Assembly (NCBI GenBank): GCA_017306865.1
Contig: JAFKHH010000012.1
Coordinates: 558,001-622,000, forward strand
DNA from: Filimonas sp.
GTDB taxonomy: Bacteria > Bacteroidota > Bacteroidia > Chitinophagales > Chitinophagaceae
Reading direction: 5' to 3'
DNA: 64,000 nt
Position 1 is the stretch's first letter, and the number at the start of each line of letters is the position of its first letter. Under the pieces are notes generated by a model. The model was not told the DNA's origin. It saw nothing but the letters and a program-made list of their open reading frames with translations, and searched no databases. A program made the position numbers and the translations under genes. This document shows, one piece after another, positions 1 to 8,461 of this stretch.

Positions 1-1
1 A

Positions 2-232
2 GAAGAAGTGAAAACAAAGTATGGTAAGTTTCGTGCGATCAAATTCAAGCCCTTACTTGTAAAAGGAACGATCTTCCAGGGTGGAGAGAAAATGACAGTT
101 TGGGTTACAGATGATCAGAATCACTTTCCGGTCCGCATAGAAAGCCCGATAACAGTTGGCTCCATCAAAGTAGACCTGATGCAATACAGGAATAACCGCT
201 GGCCCGTAAGCTCTATGGTGAGTTTTAGATAA
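2..232 (+). CDS. DUF3108-domain protein, 3' end only
   Basis: The reading frame is open at the left window edge and ends at a TAA at 230-232, so only the C-terminal 76 or so residues are present. The visible part (KPLLVKGTIFQGGEK, VWVTDDQNHFPVRIESP, VGSIKVDLMQY) resembles the C terminus of DUF3108 proteins, which are exported beta-rich proteins common in Bacteroidota. The signal peptide and true start lie outside the window. The function of DUF3108 is not established. A GTG at 8-10 could be mistaken for a start but the frame continues upstream. The assignment rests on pattern memory of the terminal motif. Confidence 0.6.
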   Translation, partial: EEVKTKYGKFRAIKFKPLLVKGTIFQGGEKMTVWVTDDQNHFPVRIESPITVGSIKVDLMQYRNNRWPVSSMVSFR

Positions 233-365
233 ACCGTGAGTCGGCAATCGAAAATCGGGGATAAGCTGCGCTGTTAAATGTGAGTTGTGAGTGGTCAGTT
301 GTGAATGATGCTTTTGCAGAATCAACCCTTTCATTGCCGTCAGCTTTAGCTGACGGATTAAAAAG
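232..365. repeat. Intergenic repeat block: GTGAGTTGTGAGT family plus a TTTCATTGCCGTC hairpin
   Basis: After the DUF3108 stop comes AT-moderate sequence rich in GTGAG/TTGTGA words, then TTTCATTGCCGTCAGC-TTTA-GCTGACGG at about 331-357, an 8-bp-stem hairpin. A related block (TTTCATTGCCGTCCGC-TTTA-GCGTACGG) occurs at about 7232-7266, also preceded by GTGAGTTGTCAG words. The two blocks are therefore copies of one dispersed intergenic unit. No coding potential is credible here. Confidence 0.6.
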
Positions 366-440
366 TAAATGTCTTTTCAGCCTCTCTTTGGTAAATAGGT
401 ATGATAGCAATTCAACAATAAAACAATGCAATCCCCGTAC

Positions 441-1307
441 TTATATCTCACTCAACTTAAACGTCTCCTTCACCCTCACGCCTTTCTCCGTCATTTGTAA
501 AGTGCTGCATTCATGCACAGGATCATGCTCGTAAAAAAGGATTATATCATTCTCAACCGCTTCCTTTAAAAAAGCCTTTCTTTCATTAATAGTTGTTAGC
601 GGAAACATATCATAAGCCATCACATAAGGCACTGGTAAATGCGCAGCAGAAGGCATTAAGTCAGCAGCATAAATAATCGTTTTGTCCTTGTACCTGATCT
701 GCGGCAACATCATCATATCGGTATGACCACATGCAAAACGAACAGAAATATTTTCAGTAAATGTAACCTCGCCTAGCCTGTTGTCCACAATTGAGTCAGC
801 AGGTGATGCAATAAATTTTAATTGTCCCGATTCCTGGATAGGTAAAATATTTTCTTTCAGGAAAGATGCCTTTTCACGATCGTTCGGTTTAGTTGCCCAG
901 TCCCAGTGCCGTTCATTGCTCCAGTATGTTGCATGCTTAAATGCGGGTACCAGTTTATCCCCCTCTCTTTCCACACTACCGCCGCAGTGATCGAAGTGCA
1001 GGTGCGTCAGGAACACATCTGTTATATCATCTTTGCTAAAACCATGTTTTTGTAAAGAACGATCCAGCGTATCATTTCCATGCAGATAATAATGGCTAAA
1101 GAATTTTGCATCCTGTTTATTGCCGATGCCATTATCTACTAAGATCAGGCGATTGCCATCTTCTATCAGTAAGCAACGCATAGCCCATGTGCACATATTG
1201 TTTTCATCTGCCGGATTCAGCTTATTCCAGATGCTTTTAGGCACCACACCAAACATTGCACCGCCATCCAGCTTGAACAATTCCGTATCTATTGTGTACA
1301 AATTCAT
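441..1307 (-). CDS. MBL-fold metallo-hydrolase
   Basis: A 288-residue metallo-beta-lactamase-fold hydrolase. The zinc-binding motif THLHFDHCGG (HLHFDH at residues 102-107) is intact, followed by a conserved GHTDMMM segment (third histidine region), AADLMPSAAH (bridging Asp) and YEHDPVH near the C terminus. Members of this fold hydrolyse lactones, phosphodiesters or thioesters; the substrate cannot be read from sequence. The frame extends 12 codons upstream to a TTG, but ATG at 1305-1307 gives the N terminus MNLYTIDTELFKLDGGAMFG typical of the family, so I use that. No signal peptide, so probably cytoplasmic. It is the last gene of a minus-strand series with the MFS carrier 148 bp upstream. 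Confidence 0.85.
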   Translation of the reverse strand: MNLYTIDTELFKLDGGAMFGVVPKSIWNKLNPADENNMCTWAMRCLLIEDGNRLILVDNGIGNKQDAKFFSHYYLHGNDTLDRSLQKHGFSKDDITDVFLTHLHFDHCGGSVEREGDKLVPAFKHATYWSNERHWDWATKPNDREKASFLKENILPIQESGQLKFIASPADSIVDNRLGEVTFTENISVRFACGHTDMMMLPQIRYKDKTIIYAADLMPSAAHLPVPYVMAYDMFPLTTINERKAFLKEAVENDIILFYEHDPVHECSTLQMTEKGVRVKETFKLSEI

Positions 1308-1454
1308 AGAACCATTATTTAAAATCGAAAAATGATTATTCAATGTCGTTGAAACAAGAGCGCCAGGTATTCCGTATTTGCAAATGCATGATGCTATTTA
1401 TCTCTAAAGTGAGAGATGGAATATCTTACTGTTATTTCAAATAAAGCCACGCCA

Positions 1455-2813
1455 CTAACCAACGCTCACACCCTCTTTCTTCACTTCATTGAATTTCTTA
1501 ATAGCAAACAACATCAATATAAAAGCTACAATAAAAAATATCATTAAAGCCAATACTGAATTACGCATAGTACCAGCAATCTCTTCCACCAATCCAAAAC
1601 TGAAAGTACCGATAACGATCGCAAGCTTTTCTGTTACATCATAGAAGCTGAAGAAAGACGCCGTGTCTTTTGTTTCAGGCATTAACTTAGCATACGTAGA
1701 GCGGCTCAATGATTGAATACCACCCATTACCAGGCCTACAGTACCACCCAAAATATAAAACTGTGTAGCGCTGCCAGCCTGTATAAAATACCCGCCTACA
1801 CATATGCCAATCCAAATGATGATCACAAAAGCCAATACATTCAGGTTACCAAATTTTTCAGACAACGAGCTCATTACATAAGCGCCCAAAATGGCTACGA
1901 TCTGTATAATTACAATAGTAATGATCAACGTTTCAGATGGCAGGCCTAATTCTTTACTACCGAAAATAGTAGCAACCAGCATAACAGTCTGCACACCCAT
2001 GCTATAAAAGAAAAAAGAACGCAGGTATCTTTTGAGCACCGGCATTTTTACCACCTGTTGCCATACCTTTTTTAATTCCTCAAAGCCATGCTTTACCACA
2101 GAGCCCTCACGTAAAGTGCCGCTTGGTTGTGTTTTGGGCAGACGCTTAAATGTGATCTGAGCAAAACCCATCCACCACAAGCCCACCAGGAAAAATGAAA
2201 TACGCGAAGGAAGAAACCCATCCTTAATGCCAAACAGTCCCGGTTTCAATACGATCACGAAACATATTAGCTGTAAGATTACACTACCGATGTAACCATA
2301 CGCATATCCTTTTGCACTTATCTTATCCCGGTCCTTTTCTTCAGCTATCTCAGGCAAGTATGAATTGTAAAACACCAGGCTTCCACAATAACCTACAGCA
2401 GCCAGCATAAAGAAAAACATACTGAGTTCAAGTATATAAGGGGCAAAGCCGGTCGCATGCCCTTCTGCGTCTGCCTGTGGTGCAAAAATGTACATACCAC
2501 AGCAGGCGATGCCGCCGAGGTAGCAGAAGAACTGCATGAACTTCTTTTTATTTCCCTTGTAATCCGCAATAGAAGAGAGTATCGGAGATATAAGAACAAT
2601 GATCAGGTAAGCCGCAGACAATACATAATCAAACAAAGCTGTATTAACGACCTTCCTGCCAAAGAAACTCACTTCATGCTTCATCTTATCTGAGGCAGTG
2701 ATAGCTGCATAATAAGCAGGGAAAATGGTTGACGTAATAACGAGGTTATATGAGCTGTTTGCCCAGTCATACATGGCCCATCCGTTGATTACCTTTTTTG
2801 AAGCAGTTGGCAT
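1455..2813 (-). CDS. MFS transporter, UMF1/Atg22-like family
   Basis: A 452-residue polytopic membrane protein starting with the family signature INGWAMYDWANSSYNLVITS, which identifies the UMF1 (Atg22-like) branch of the major facilitator superfamily. About 12 hydrophobic segments are visible, with a cytoplasmic stretch near residues 235-265 (KRLPKTQ...FEELKKVW) separating the two halves. Substrates of bacterial UMF1 members are unknown; yeast Atg22 exports amino acids from the vacuole. Length is normal and no defects are seen. It follows uppP on the same strand with 170 bp between them, a gap filled by a long interrupted inverted repeat, so cotranscription is doubtful. Confidence 0.88.
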   Translation of the reverse strand: MPTASKKVINGWAMYDWANSSYNLVITSTIFPAYYAAITASDKMKHEVSFFGRKVVNTALFDYVLSAAYLIIVLISPILSSIADYKGNKKKFMQFFCYLGGIACCGMYIFAPQADAEGHATGFAPYILELSMFFFMLAAVGYCGSLVFYNSYLPEIAEEKDRDKISAKGYAYGYIGSVILQLICFVIVLKPGLFGIKDGFLPSRISFFLVGLWWMGFAQITFKRLPKTQPSGTLREGSVVKHGFEELKKVWQQVVKMPVLKRYLRSFFFYSMGVQTVMLVATIFGSKELGLPSETLIITIVIIQIVAILGAYVMSSLSEKFGNLNVLAFVIIIWIGICVGGYFIQAGSATQFYILGGTVGLVMGGIQSLSRSTYAKLMPETKDTASFFSFYDVTEKLAIVIGTFSFGLVEEIAGTMRNSVLALMIFFIVAFILMLFAIKKFNEVKKEGVSVG

Positions 2814-2839
2814 TTGGGGAGATTTGAAATTAAAATTGT

Positions 2840-2974
2840 GAGTAGAGAGTTGTCAGTTGTGAATAAAGCATCCACTCTTTAGAACGTACTACTCATTTGA
2901 AATGTATTTTATTACAAGATCAGAAAAGTAAACATAATTTACGACTCTCAGCCAGCACTCACAACTGACAACTC
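2840..2974. repeat. Interrupted inverted repeat, GAGTTGTCAGTTGTGA family
   Basis: GAGTTGTCAGTTGTGA (around 2847-2862) is matched on the other side of the gap by TCACAACTGACAACTC (around 2958-2973), a perfect 16-bp inverted repeat with about 95 nt between the arms. The same words occur near 290, 4300, 7190 and 46510. It lies between uppP and the MFS gene. Confidence 0.6.
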
Positions 2975-2982
2975 ACCATTTA

Positions 2983-3777
2983 CTATAAGTACCCCTTTGC
3001 AATCAATATCAATAACACTGCACCTACGATAATGCGATACCAGCCAAACAGTTTAAAACCATATTTCTGTACATAACCGATAAAGAACTTGATGGCTAAT
3101 AGCGCAACCACAAATGCGATTACGTTACCCACACCCAATAGCATAAGGTTATGTTTGTCTTTTAGTATTTCAGGATGTGTTTTGAACGTCTTCAATAGTT
3201 TATAACCTGTAGCGGCAGCCATGGTTGGTACAGCCAGGAAGAAAGAGAATTCAGCCGCCAGCGAGCGTGTCAGCTTTTGTTGCATACCGCCGATAATGCT
3301 TGCAGCACTACGGCTAACACCCGGAATCATTGCCAGGCATTGCCAGATGCCGATCACAAAGCCTTTGCCGTACGTGATCTGCTCATCCTTTTCTACAGCA
3401 GGTTTGTTAAACACTTTATCTATAAATAATAATACAATACCGCCTACAAGCAGACTCACTGCAACAGTGGTCGGGCTTTCCAGTAATGCATCTATTTTAT
3501 CATTGAATAAAGCGCCCAATACTAAAGCCGGAATAACAGCTATGATCAATTTGAGGTAAAAATTCCAGCGATTGAGCGGAAAGAACTTTTTCCAGTATAA
3601 GACCACCACAGAGAGTATTGCACCAAGCTGAATAGCAATTTCGAACAACTTAGTAAAATCGTCTTCGGCAATATGCATTAAAGAACTTGTAATGATCATG
3701 TGCCCGGTAGAAGAGATGGGCAGAAACTCTGTAATACCTTCAACAATTGCTAAAACAATAGCTTCAAATGTAGTCAT
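2983..3777 (-). CDS. uppP: Undecaprenyl-diphosphate phosphatase
   Basis: A 264-residue integral membrane enzyme of the BacA/UppP family. It dephosphorylates undecaprenyl diphosphate to recycle the lipid carrier for peptidoglycan and surface-polysaccharide synthesis. The two family signatures are present: [14 protein letters not shown] at residues 13-26 (catalytic glutamates and serines) and PGVSRSAAS at about 152-160 with the essential Arg. About eight membrane segments are visible. It sits 136 bp downstream of the DUF3098 gene on the same strand, a neighbour pair frequently seen in Bacteroidota. Confidence 0.96.
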   Translation of the reverse strand: MTTFEAIVLAIVEGITEFLPISSTGHMIITSSLMHIAEDDFTKLFEIAIQLGAILSVVVLYWKKFFPLNRWNFYLKLIIAVIPALVLGALFNDKIDALLESPTTVAVSLLVGGIVLLFIDKVFNKPAVEKDEQITYGKGFVIGIWQCLAMIPGVSRSAASIIGGMQQKLTRSLAAEFSFFLAVPTMAAATGYKLLKTFKTHPEILKDKHNLMLLGVGNVIAFVVALLAIKFFIGYVQKYGFKLFGWYRIIVGAVLLILIAKGYL

Positions 3778-3864
3778 AAGTAAATGCTGTATTTAAATAA
3801 TTGCTGGCCCACCTGTAACCAGTAACTGGCAACCTGTAGCCATAAGAAAAGTAAAGAAACAAAA

Positions 3865-3894
3865 AAAGCGATGGTTTTCAAAAACCACCGCTTT
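3865..3894 (-). terminator. Hairpin after the DUF3098 gene
   Basis: AAAGCGATGGTTTT pairs with AAAACCACCGCTTT (one A-C mismatch) around a 2-nt spacer; a run of seven A on the plus strand gives a U tract in the minus-strand transcript. It lies directly after the DUF3098 stop, before uppP. Confidence 0.7.
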
Positions 3895-3913
3895 ATAAGA
3901 TGTTATTATTCAA

Positions 3914-4165
3914 TTATGCTTGTTGTTTAGGCTTCTTGAAGATCGCATAGATCTCGATCAGCAGGCCCAGTACAATAACGATTGGCGCTATTGTAATGCG
4001 GGTAGTGCTATAAACCACTTTAGGATCAAATGTATTAGGGTCGGCATTTTTACCACCAGACATTAATATCATTCCAAGCGCAACGACTACTGCACCTATC
4101 AGCATCCATTTGTAGTTTTCTTTTGTGAACAGTACAGATTTAGTGTTTGGCTTATTTTCAGACAT
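3914..4165 (-). CDS. DUF3098 small membrane protein
   Basis: An 83-residue protein with a short charged N terminus (MSENKPNTKSVLFTKENYKW), a first membrane segment (MLIGAVVVALGMILMSGG), a polar loop containing DPNTFDPKVVYSTTRI, and a second membrane segment (IAPIVIVLGLLIEIYAIF) ending in KKPKQQA. This matches DUF3098, an inner-membrane family of unknown function that in Bacteroidota usually lies between ftsX and uppP. Here uppP follows as usual, but ftsX is 3 kb away with two genes in between. That context suggests a link to cell-envelope or division functions, but no activity is known. Confidence 0.88.
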   Translation of the reverse strand: MSENKPNTKSVLFTKENYKWMLIGAVVVALGMILMSGGKNADPNTFDPKVVYSTTRITIAPIVIVLGLLIEIYAIFKKPKQQA

Positions 4166-4263
4166 AATTCCAGGTTTTTAGTGCCGCAAAATAGGTTTTT
4201 TCTCCAAACTACGTGCATTTGCCTTGCGCCGATTTATGAATTAACCCCGGTTTAACCGAGTTG

Positions 4264-4396
4264 AGCGTGAATCCTGAGGCAGCAATCGGGAATAAAGCTA
4301 TGGTGAGTGGTGAGTTGTCAGTTGTGAGTACATCCATTCACGGTTACCTCTTCGCCTCCTTTGCGATACTTCCTGGCGCCTTTGCGTGAAATCAAT
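4264..4396. repeat. Composite low-complexity intergenic repeats
   Basis: The gap between the MocR gene and DUF3098 holds GTGAATCCTGAGGCAGCAAT, GTGAGTGGTGAGTTGTCAG and TTCACGGTTACC words, followed by CCTTTGCGATACTTCCTGG and CCTTTGCGTGAAATCAAT. The first set recurs near 230, 2840, 5895, 7190, 18500, 27840, 46490 and 53760; the CTTTGCG set recurs near 6030, 48530 and 53910. Confidence 0.6.
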
Positions 4397-4398
4397 CC

Positions 4399-5844
4399 TC
4401 ATAATTGCGCTCCAAGTATCTGAAACCCAGCTTCCATCTCTTCCTGCGTCAGTGAGGCATAGCCCAACCGTATGGCTGATAAGCCTGTTTTGTGAAAAGA
4501 AAATGGCTCTGTTGGGATAATGGAAACGCCCTTTTGCAACAGCTTTTTATTCAGCTTACCCGTATCCGTAGGATGGTTGATAGTCAGCCAGTAAGCCAGG
4601 CCGCCCTCAGGCATCTTGTATGTAACCTTGTTAGCTAAATAGCTATCGATCAAAAAAGCCATTTGTTTACGCCTGCTTGCATACACCGTATAAGCCCGTT
4701 TAGCATGCCGCCTGATCTCGCCATCTTCCATCAGTTCTGCTATGGCCTGTTCCATTACAGTATCACCCTGCCTGTCTATCATTAGCCTGAGTGCCGCTAC
4801 GCCATCTATAAAAGAAGGTGGCCCGGCAATATAACCGATCCTTACGGAAGGGGCGATTAGCTTACTCAGCGAGCTGATGTAGATCACATTGTTTGCAGTC
4901 TGCCCATTGCTAGCCAAGGGCAATAAACTACGAATACCGAAATGGTACTCATGGTCATAATCATCCTCTATAATGTAAAAGCCATACTTGTTTGCCAATT
5001 GCAACAAATGCATACGCCTGTCCGCTTTCATACTCACAGTGGTAGGAAACTGGTGGTGAGGCGTCACATACACAGCTTTCAATTTTTTGCGCCTGCATAT
5101 TTTCTCCAACGTTTCCGTACAGATGCCTTGCTCATCTACCTGCACCGGTAGCAACTTCGCACCTGCATTCTCAAACGTACGCCAGGCGGCCGCATACCCA
5201 GGGTCTTCTACTGCAACAACATCTCCACGCTTTAGAAGCGTATGTGCTGTTAAGTATAGCGCCATCTGGCTGCCACGCGTAACACAGATGCCATCATTAT
5301 CTATACTCAGCGCCCTGTCGTGCGAAAGCATACTAGTTAAGGCAGAGCGTAAGCGCTCATCACCTCTCTCACTACCATAGCCAAGCATACGCCAGCGTAC
5401 CTTTTGCTGAAAAATGCGTTTGTATGCACGCGCCAGTTCTTCCATCGGTGCAAGGCGCACATCCGGCAAGCCATCATTAAATACGATAAGCGGCTTAGGC
5501 GCAACCTCTGCTAAAGAAGGTTTTGCAACAGGTTGTTTAGCTGTGTTGTTTTGTTTGGTAAAACCTGTTTGAACAGGCAGTTTTTCAGAGATAAAAGTGC
5601 CCTTTTTAGGAATGCTTTCCAGCCAGCCCTCATCCAGCAAACCTTCATAAGCCAGTACCACCGTTTTACGGTTCACGCCAAGGTCTTCTGCCAGTATCCG
5701 GGTGCCGGGTAAGGGGGTGCCGGGTTTCAAGCGCCCACGTTTTATTTCCATAATAATGCCGTCGGCAATTTGCTGGTACACGGCCTTATCGCCATCTAAG
5801 GCAAGTGGAATAATTGTTTTCCAGGGACGAAGCGTCTGGCCCAT
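4399..5844 (-). CDS. MocR-type PLP-dependent transcriptional regulator (GntR HTH + aminotransferase domain)
   Basis: A 481-residue protein with an N-terminal GntR winged helix (residues ~15-90: AVYQQIADGIIMEIKRGRLKPG, then LAEDLGVNRKTVVLAYEGL) joined by a linker to a class I aminotransferase-fold domain (~115-481). PLP-site features are intact: EDPGY at 213-217, EDDYDHEY at 293-300 and the Schiff-base Lys in SSLSK (Lys328). This is the MocR architecture. The best-known member, PdxR, senses PLP and controls vitamin B6 synthesis; others control GABA, taurine or other pathways, so the exact target is open. The gene upstream on the same strand is an erythrose-4-phosphate-dehydrogenase-like enzyme, a plausible B6 link. 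Confidence 0.9.
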   Translation of the reverse strand: MGQTLRPWKTIIPLALDGDKAVYQQIADGIIMEIKRGRLKPGTPLPGTRILAEDLGVNRKTVVLAYEGLLDEGWLESIPKKGTFISEKLPVQTGFTKQNNTAKQPVAKPSLAEVAPKPLIVFNDGLPDVRLAPMEELARAYKRIFQQKVRWRMLGYGSERGDERLRSALTSMLSHDRALSIDNDGICVTRGSQMALYLTAHTLLKRGDVVAVEDPGYAAAWRTFENAGAKLLPVQVDEQGICTETLEKICRRKKLKAVYVTPHHQFPTTVSMKADRRMHLLQLANKYGFYIIEDDYDHEYHFGIRSLLPLASNGQTANNVIYISSLSKLIAPSVRIGYIAGPPSFIDGVAALRLMIDRQGDTVMEQAIAELMEDGEIRRHAKRAYTVYASRRKQMAFLIDSYLANKVTYKMPEGGLAYWLTINHPTDTGKLNKKLLQKGVSIIPTEPFSFHKTGLSAIRLGYASLTQEEMEAGFQILGAQL

Positions 5845-5889
5845 ATATTATCTCAAAAAAAGGAGTGAATAATGGTCCAAAGGTAAAAT

Positions 5890-6090
5890 TTAGTTGTGAA
5901 TCGTGAGACGATAATCGTGAATAGATGCGCTTTCTGCGAGCGGATTTTAAAAATCATACAGATCCATCAGTACCGTGGGAATGCACTGTATTATCTTGAA
6001 AGAAAGAGTATTATTAGAAATCTCTGCGTATTCTCTCCGGCTCCGCGGTTAAATCAATCGCGAAGCGATTCCCCTATGTGTTTAAAAACT
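5890..6090. repeat. Intergenic repeats between the MocR and GAPDH-family genes
   Basis: Holds GTGAATCGTGAGACGATAAT, then CTCTGCGTATTCTCTCCGGC, CCGCGGTTAAATCAATCGCG and AAGCGATT. CGCGAAGCG is a short palindromic word. A 96-codon frame across this stretch is made of repeat words and runs into the 3' end of the neighbouring gene on the other strand, so it is not taken as a gene. Confidence 0.5.
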
Positions 6091-6099
6091 TCACTTCGG

Positions 6100-7089
6100 T
6101 CAAAGCATGCCCCTGTACACTTCCATCCAGTCTATGATCCTGGATGTATAACCATATTCGTTATCAAAGAATGCGAACAGTTTTAGCTGCCTGCCTGCTA
6201 CGGAAGTAAGGCTGCCATCTACAATACAGGAATGCGTATCTTCTTTTACGTCCAGCGATACGATTGGGTCCTCCGTATAGTCAATGATATTTTTGTACTT
6301 GTTAACCGCTGCTGATTTGAACAATTCATTAATCTCCCTGGCAGAAACCTTTTCTTTCAGCAAAACAGTAAAATCAGCCAATGCGCCATTTGCTACAGGT
6401 ACACGGGTAGAAATGGTTGTTATGTCACCGGCATGGTTTGGAAACAAACGGTCCAGCGAAGCAAACAAATCTATCTCCACCGGTATAATAGATTCTGCAG
6501 CCGCACGTCCGCGTCTGAAATCCTTACTCGCTGTATCTATCAGCTCTTGTCGCGATGTATAAGAGTGCAGGATATGCAGTTGTGCAGACTCCCAGCCGAT
6601 CTGTTGCAATACATCCAGTACAGGCGTAGAACAGTTCGTCATACAACCGCCCGGTGAAAGGATCGTTTCCGCATCGGAGATCTCCGGGTGATTATAGCCA
6701 TAGATATACAAAGGAATTTCCGGTGTGCCTGTAGTTGACAGGATGACCCTTTTTGCTCCCGCCTCTATATGTATATGAGCCAGTGCTTTTGAGGTAAACC
6801 GTCCGCTGCATTCCAACACCAGGTCTACCCCCATCGCTTTCCACGGAAGCTGTGACGGGTCCTTTTGTTGTAATATGGAAACGGATTTGTTGTCTACATG
6901 TAACGTCTTTCCGTCCTGGTCCAGCTTGTGCCGGAATGGACCGTAAATAGAATCATACTTTAAAAGATAAGCTAGCTGATCCGCATTCATTATATCGTTA
7001 ACAGCCACAATCTCAATGTCTTCCCGGGTAATCAGACGTCTGAAAAGCAGACGGCCGATCCTTCCCGTACCATTAATAGCAATACGCAT
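6100..7089 (-). CDS. GAPDH-superfamily dehydrogenase, erythrose-4-phosphate dehydrogenase-like
   Basis: A 329-residue NAD(P)-dependent dehydrogenase. The Rossmann motif AINGTGRIGRLL is at residues 4-15, the catalytic Cys149 lies in GGCMTNC and the general-base His175 in ILHSYTS. Compared with glycolytic GAPDH, the inorganic-phosphate site is lost: SxSCTTNC has become PGGCMTNC (no Ser148, no Thr150) and the STGAA loop is replaced by PVEIDLFA. The flanking segments (RAAAESIIPVEIDLFASLDRLFP, IVDYTE-like, HSCIVDG) resemble what I recall of E. coli Epd, which makes 4-phosphoerythronate for pyridoxal phosphate synthesis. Start ATG 7087-7089 chosen because MRIAINGTG begins at the nucleotide-binding strand; the longer frame is repeat sequence. 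Substrate assignment is inference. Confidence 0.8.
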   Translation of the reverse strand: MRIAINGTGRIGRLLFRRLITREDIEIVAVNDIMNADQLAYLLKYDSIYGPFRHKLDQDGKTLHVDNKSVSILQQKDPSQLPWKAMGVDLVLECSGRFTSKALAHIHIEAGAKRVILSTTGTPEIPLYIYGYNHPEISDAETILSPGGCMTNCSTPVLDVLQQIGWESAQLHILHSYTSRQELIDTASKDFRRGRAAAESIIPVEIDLFASLDRLFPNHAGDITTISTRVPVANGALADFTVLLKEKVSAREINELFKSAAVNKYKNIIDYTEDPIVSLDVKEDTHSCIVDGSLTSVAGRQLKLFAFFDNEYGYTSRIIDWMEVYRGML

Positions 7090-7271
7090 AATCGATGAAT
7101 AAAAGTCAAAATTACAAGTAAACAAAAGTTGACTAACTGGACCAGCAGCGAAATATATATTCTGGAGTAGTTGAGGGACCTGGGGGTGTGAGTGGTGAGT
7201 TGTCAGATGTGAGTAAGGTCTATATGGAATCAAACCTTTCATTGCCGTCCGCTTTAGCGTACGGATAAAAT

Positions 7272-7298
7272 AAAAAAAAGCCGGCGATTCGCCGGCTT
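7272..7298 (-). terminator. ftsX terminator
   Basis: AAGCCGGCGA and TCGCCGGCTT form a 10-bp GC-rich stem (7278-7298); the plus-strand A run just left of it becomes a U tract in the minus transcript. It sits 21 bp after the ftsX stop. Confidence 0.9.
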
Positions 7299-7319
7299 CT
7301 GAAATTATGTTGGTTGGGA

Positions 7320-8195
7320 TTAATAAAGATCGTCCAGTTTCATCTTCAGGTATTTCATTACACTTCTGTGCGTGCTGAAGATAGAGATGCCAACGCCAAT
7401 AATGATCATGCCCCCAAACAGCAGCAAAGTCAATTTTGTATCATGAACCACTTTTAGTTGAGGGAACTGGTTTTCTGCCCACTGCATCAGGCCAAATAGG
7501 ATGGCAATTGCAATAGCGGAGCTAATAAGACCGTTGACGAATGCACGTAAGTCCATTGGGCGGGCAATAAAGCCACGCGTAGCGCCTACCATCTGCATTG
7601 TCTTGATCAGGAAGCGATTGCTAAACATAGCCAGGCGGATCGTATTATCAATACTTACAATTACGATAACACAAAGTACAATGGCAACAACGATAAAGAC
7701 CAAGCCCAGTTTACTGGCACGCTCATTCAGGTTGTTTACCAGGTTCTGTGGATATTGCAAGTCTGTGATCTGGTTAGAATAAGCAGACATGATCGTACTG
7801 GATATCTTTTGCAGGCTATCCTTATTTACATATTCCGCACGGGTGTAAAAATCAATACTTTCAGGAAGCGGGTTATAATCAAGGAACTTGGACCAGTCCT
7901 CGTTATTCTCCTTATTCCATAGCTCCTTTGCTGTCTCTTTATTTACATATTTTACATCCTTGGCAAAAGGCTGAGCTGCAATAAACTGCTGTATCTGGGT
8001 GATAGAGTCCTTATTCAGCGTACGCAAATAAGCACTGATACGAATATCTTCTTTAAAGGAATTACTAGCTTGTTTAAAATTGAGGAAAAGCCATCCCATA
8101 ATGCCCATAATGAGCAGTACTATAGCCACACCAATAATACTGTAAACGTAGCTTGGTTTACTGCGCCTGCCGGCAGATTTTCCAAATTGAGCCAT
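7320..8195 (-). CDS. ftsX: Cell-division permease-like protein FtsX
   Basis: A 291-residue membrane protein of the FtsX family. FtsX pairs with the ATPase FtsE and activates periplasmic peptidoglycan hydrolases during division. Layout: a basic N terminus (MAQFGKSAGRRSKPSY), a first membrane segment (~18-40), a periplasmic domain (~45-150), then three C-terminal membrane segments including LGLVFIVVAIVLCVIVIV, FVNGLISSAIAIAILFGL and LLFGGMIIIGVGISIF, with TIRLAMFSNRFLIKTMQMVGA between them. ATG 8193-8195 was preferred over a GTG 17 codons upstream because MAQ...KPSY is the usual Bacteroidota N terminus. ftsE is not adjacent. Confidence 0.93.
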   Translation of the reverse strand: MAQFGKSAGRRSKPSYVYSIIGVAIVLLIMGIMGWLFLNFKQASNSFKEDIRISAYLRTLNKDSITQIQQFIAAQPFAKDVKYVNKETAKELWNKENNEDWSKFLDYNPLPESIDFYTRAEYVNKDSLQKISSTIMSAYSNQITDLQYPQNLVNNLNERASKLGLVFIVVAIVLCVIVIVSIDNTIRLAMFSNRFLIKTMQMVGATRGFIARPMDLRAFVNGLISSAIAIAILFGLMQWAENQFPQLKVVHDTKLTLLLFGGMIIIGVGISIFSTHRSVMKYLKMKLDDLY

Positions 8196-8256
8196 GCTAA
8201 AGAATTTGAATGGTTTGTATTGCGGCAAATTTAGGGGTTTTGACACCTTTATCGCT

Positions 8257-8264
8257 TACATTTG
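8257..8264 (+). promoter_or_regulatory. Possible -7 box upstream of leuS
   Basis: TACATTTG matches the Bacteroidota -7 element TAnnTTTG. A TTTG at 8239-8242 lies only 14 nt upstream, shorter than the usual 17-23, so the pair is weak. The leuS ATG is about 200 nt downstream. Confidence 0.35.
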
Positions 8265-8461
8265 CACACATTCTTAACGATAGATTGAGCGCTGTAGTAT
8301 GCCCATCGTCGAAAAGTTTGCATAGGTAATGTGAAATTTACCGGATTGCTAAATTGTTCAATTGCTTAATTGTTCTCTGACAATATAACCATTAAACGAT
8401 ACAACAATTTACCCCGATTCGTATCAAACCGGAAGAATAGAATACAATTTATATACCAGGC

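Noticed and set aside
5896-6186. 96-codon plus-strand frame between the MocR and Epd-like genes
   Set aside because: Made of dispersed repeat words and overlaps the 3' end of the Epd-like gene on the other strand.
6100-7089. Calling the dehydrogenase simply glycolytic GAPDH
   Set aside because: The phosphate-site residues that define glycolytic GAPDH are replaced, so the generic call would mislead.
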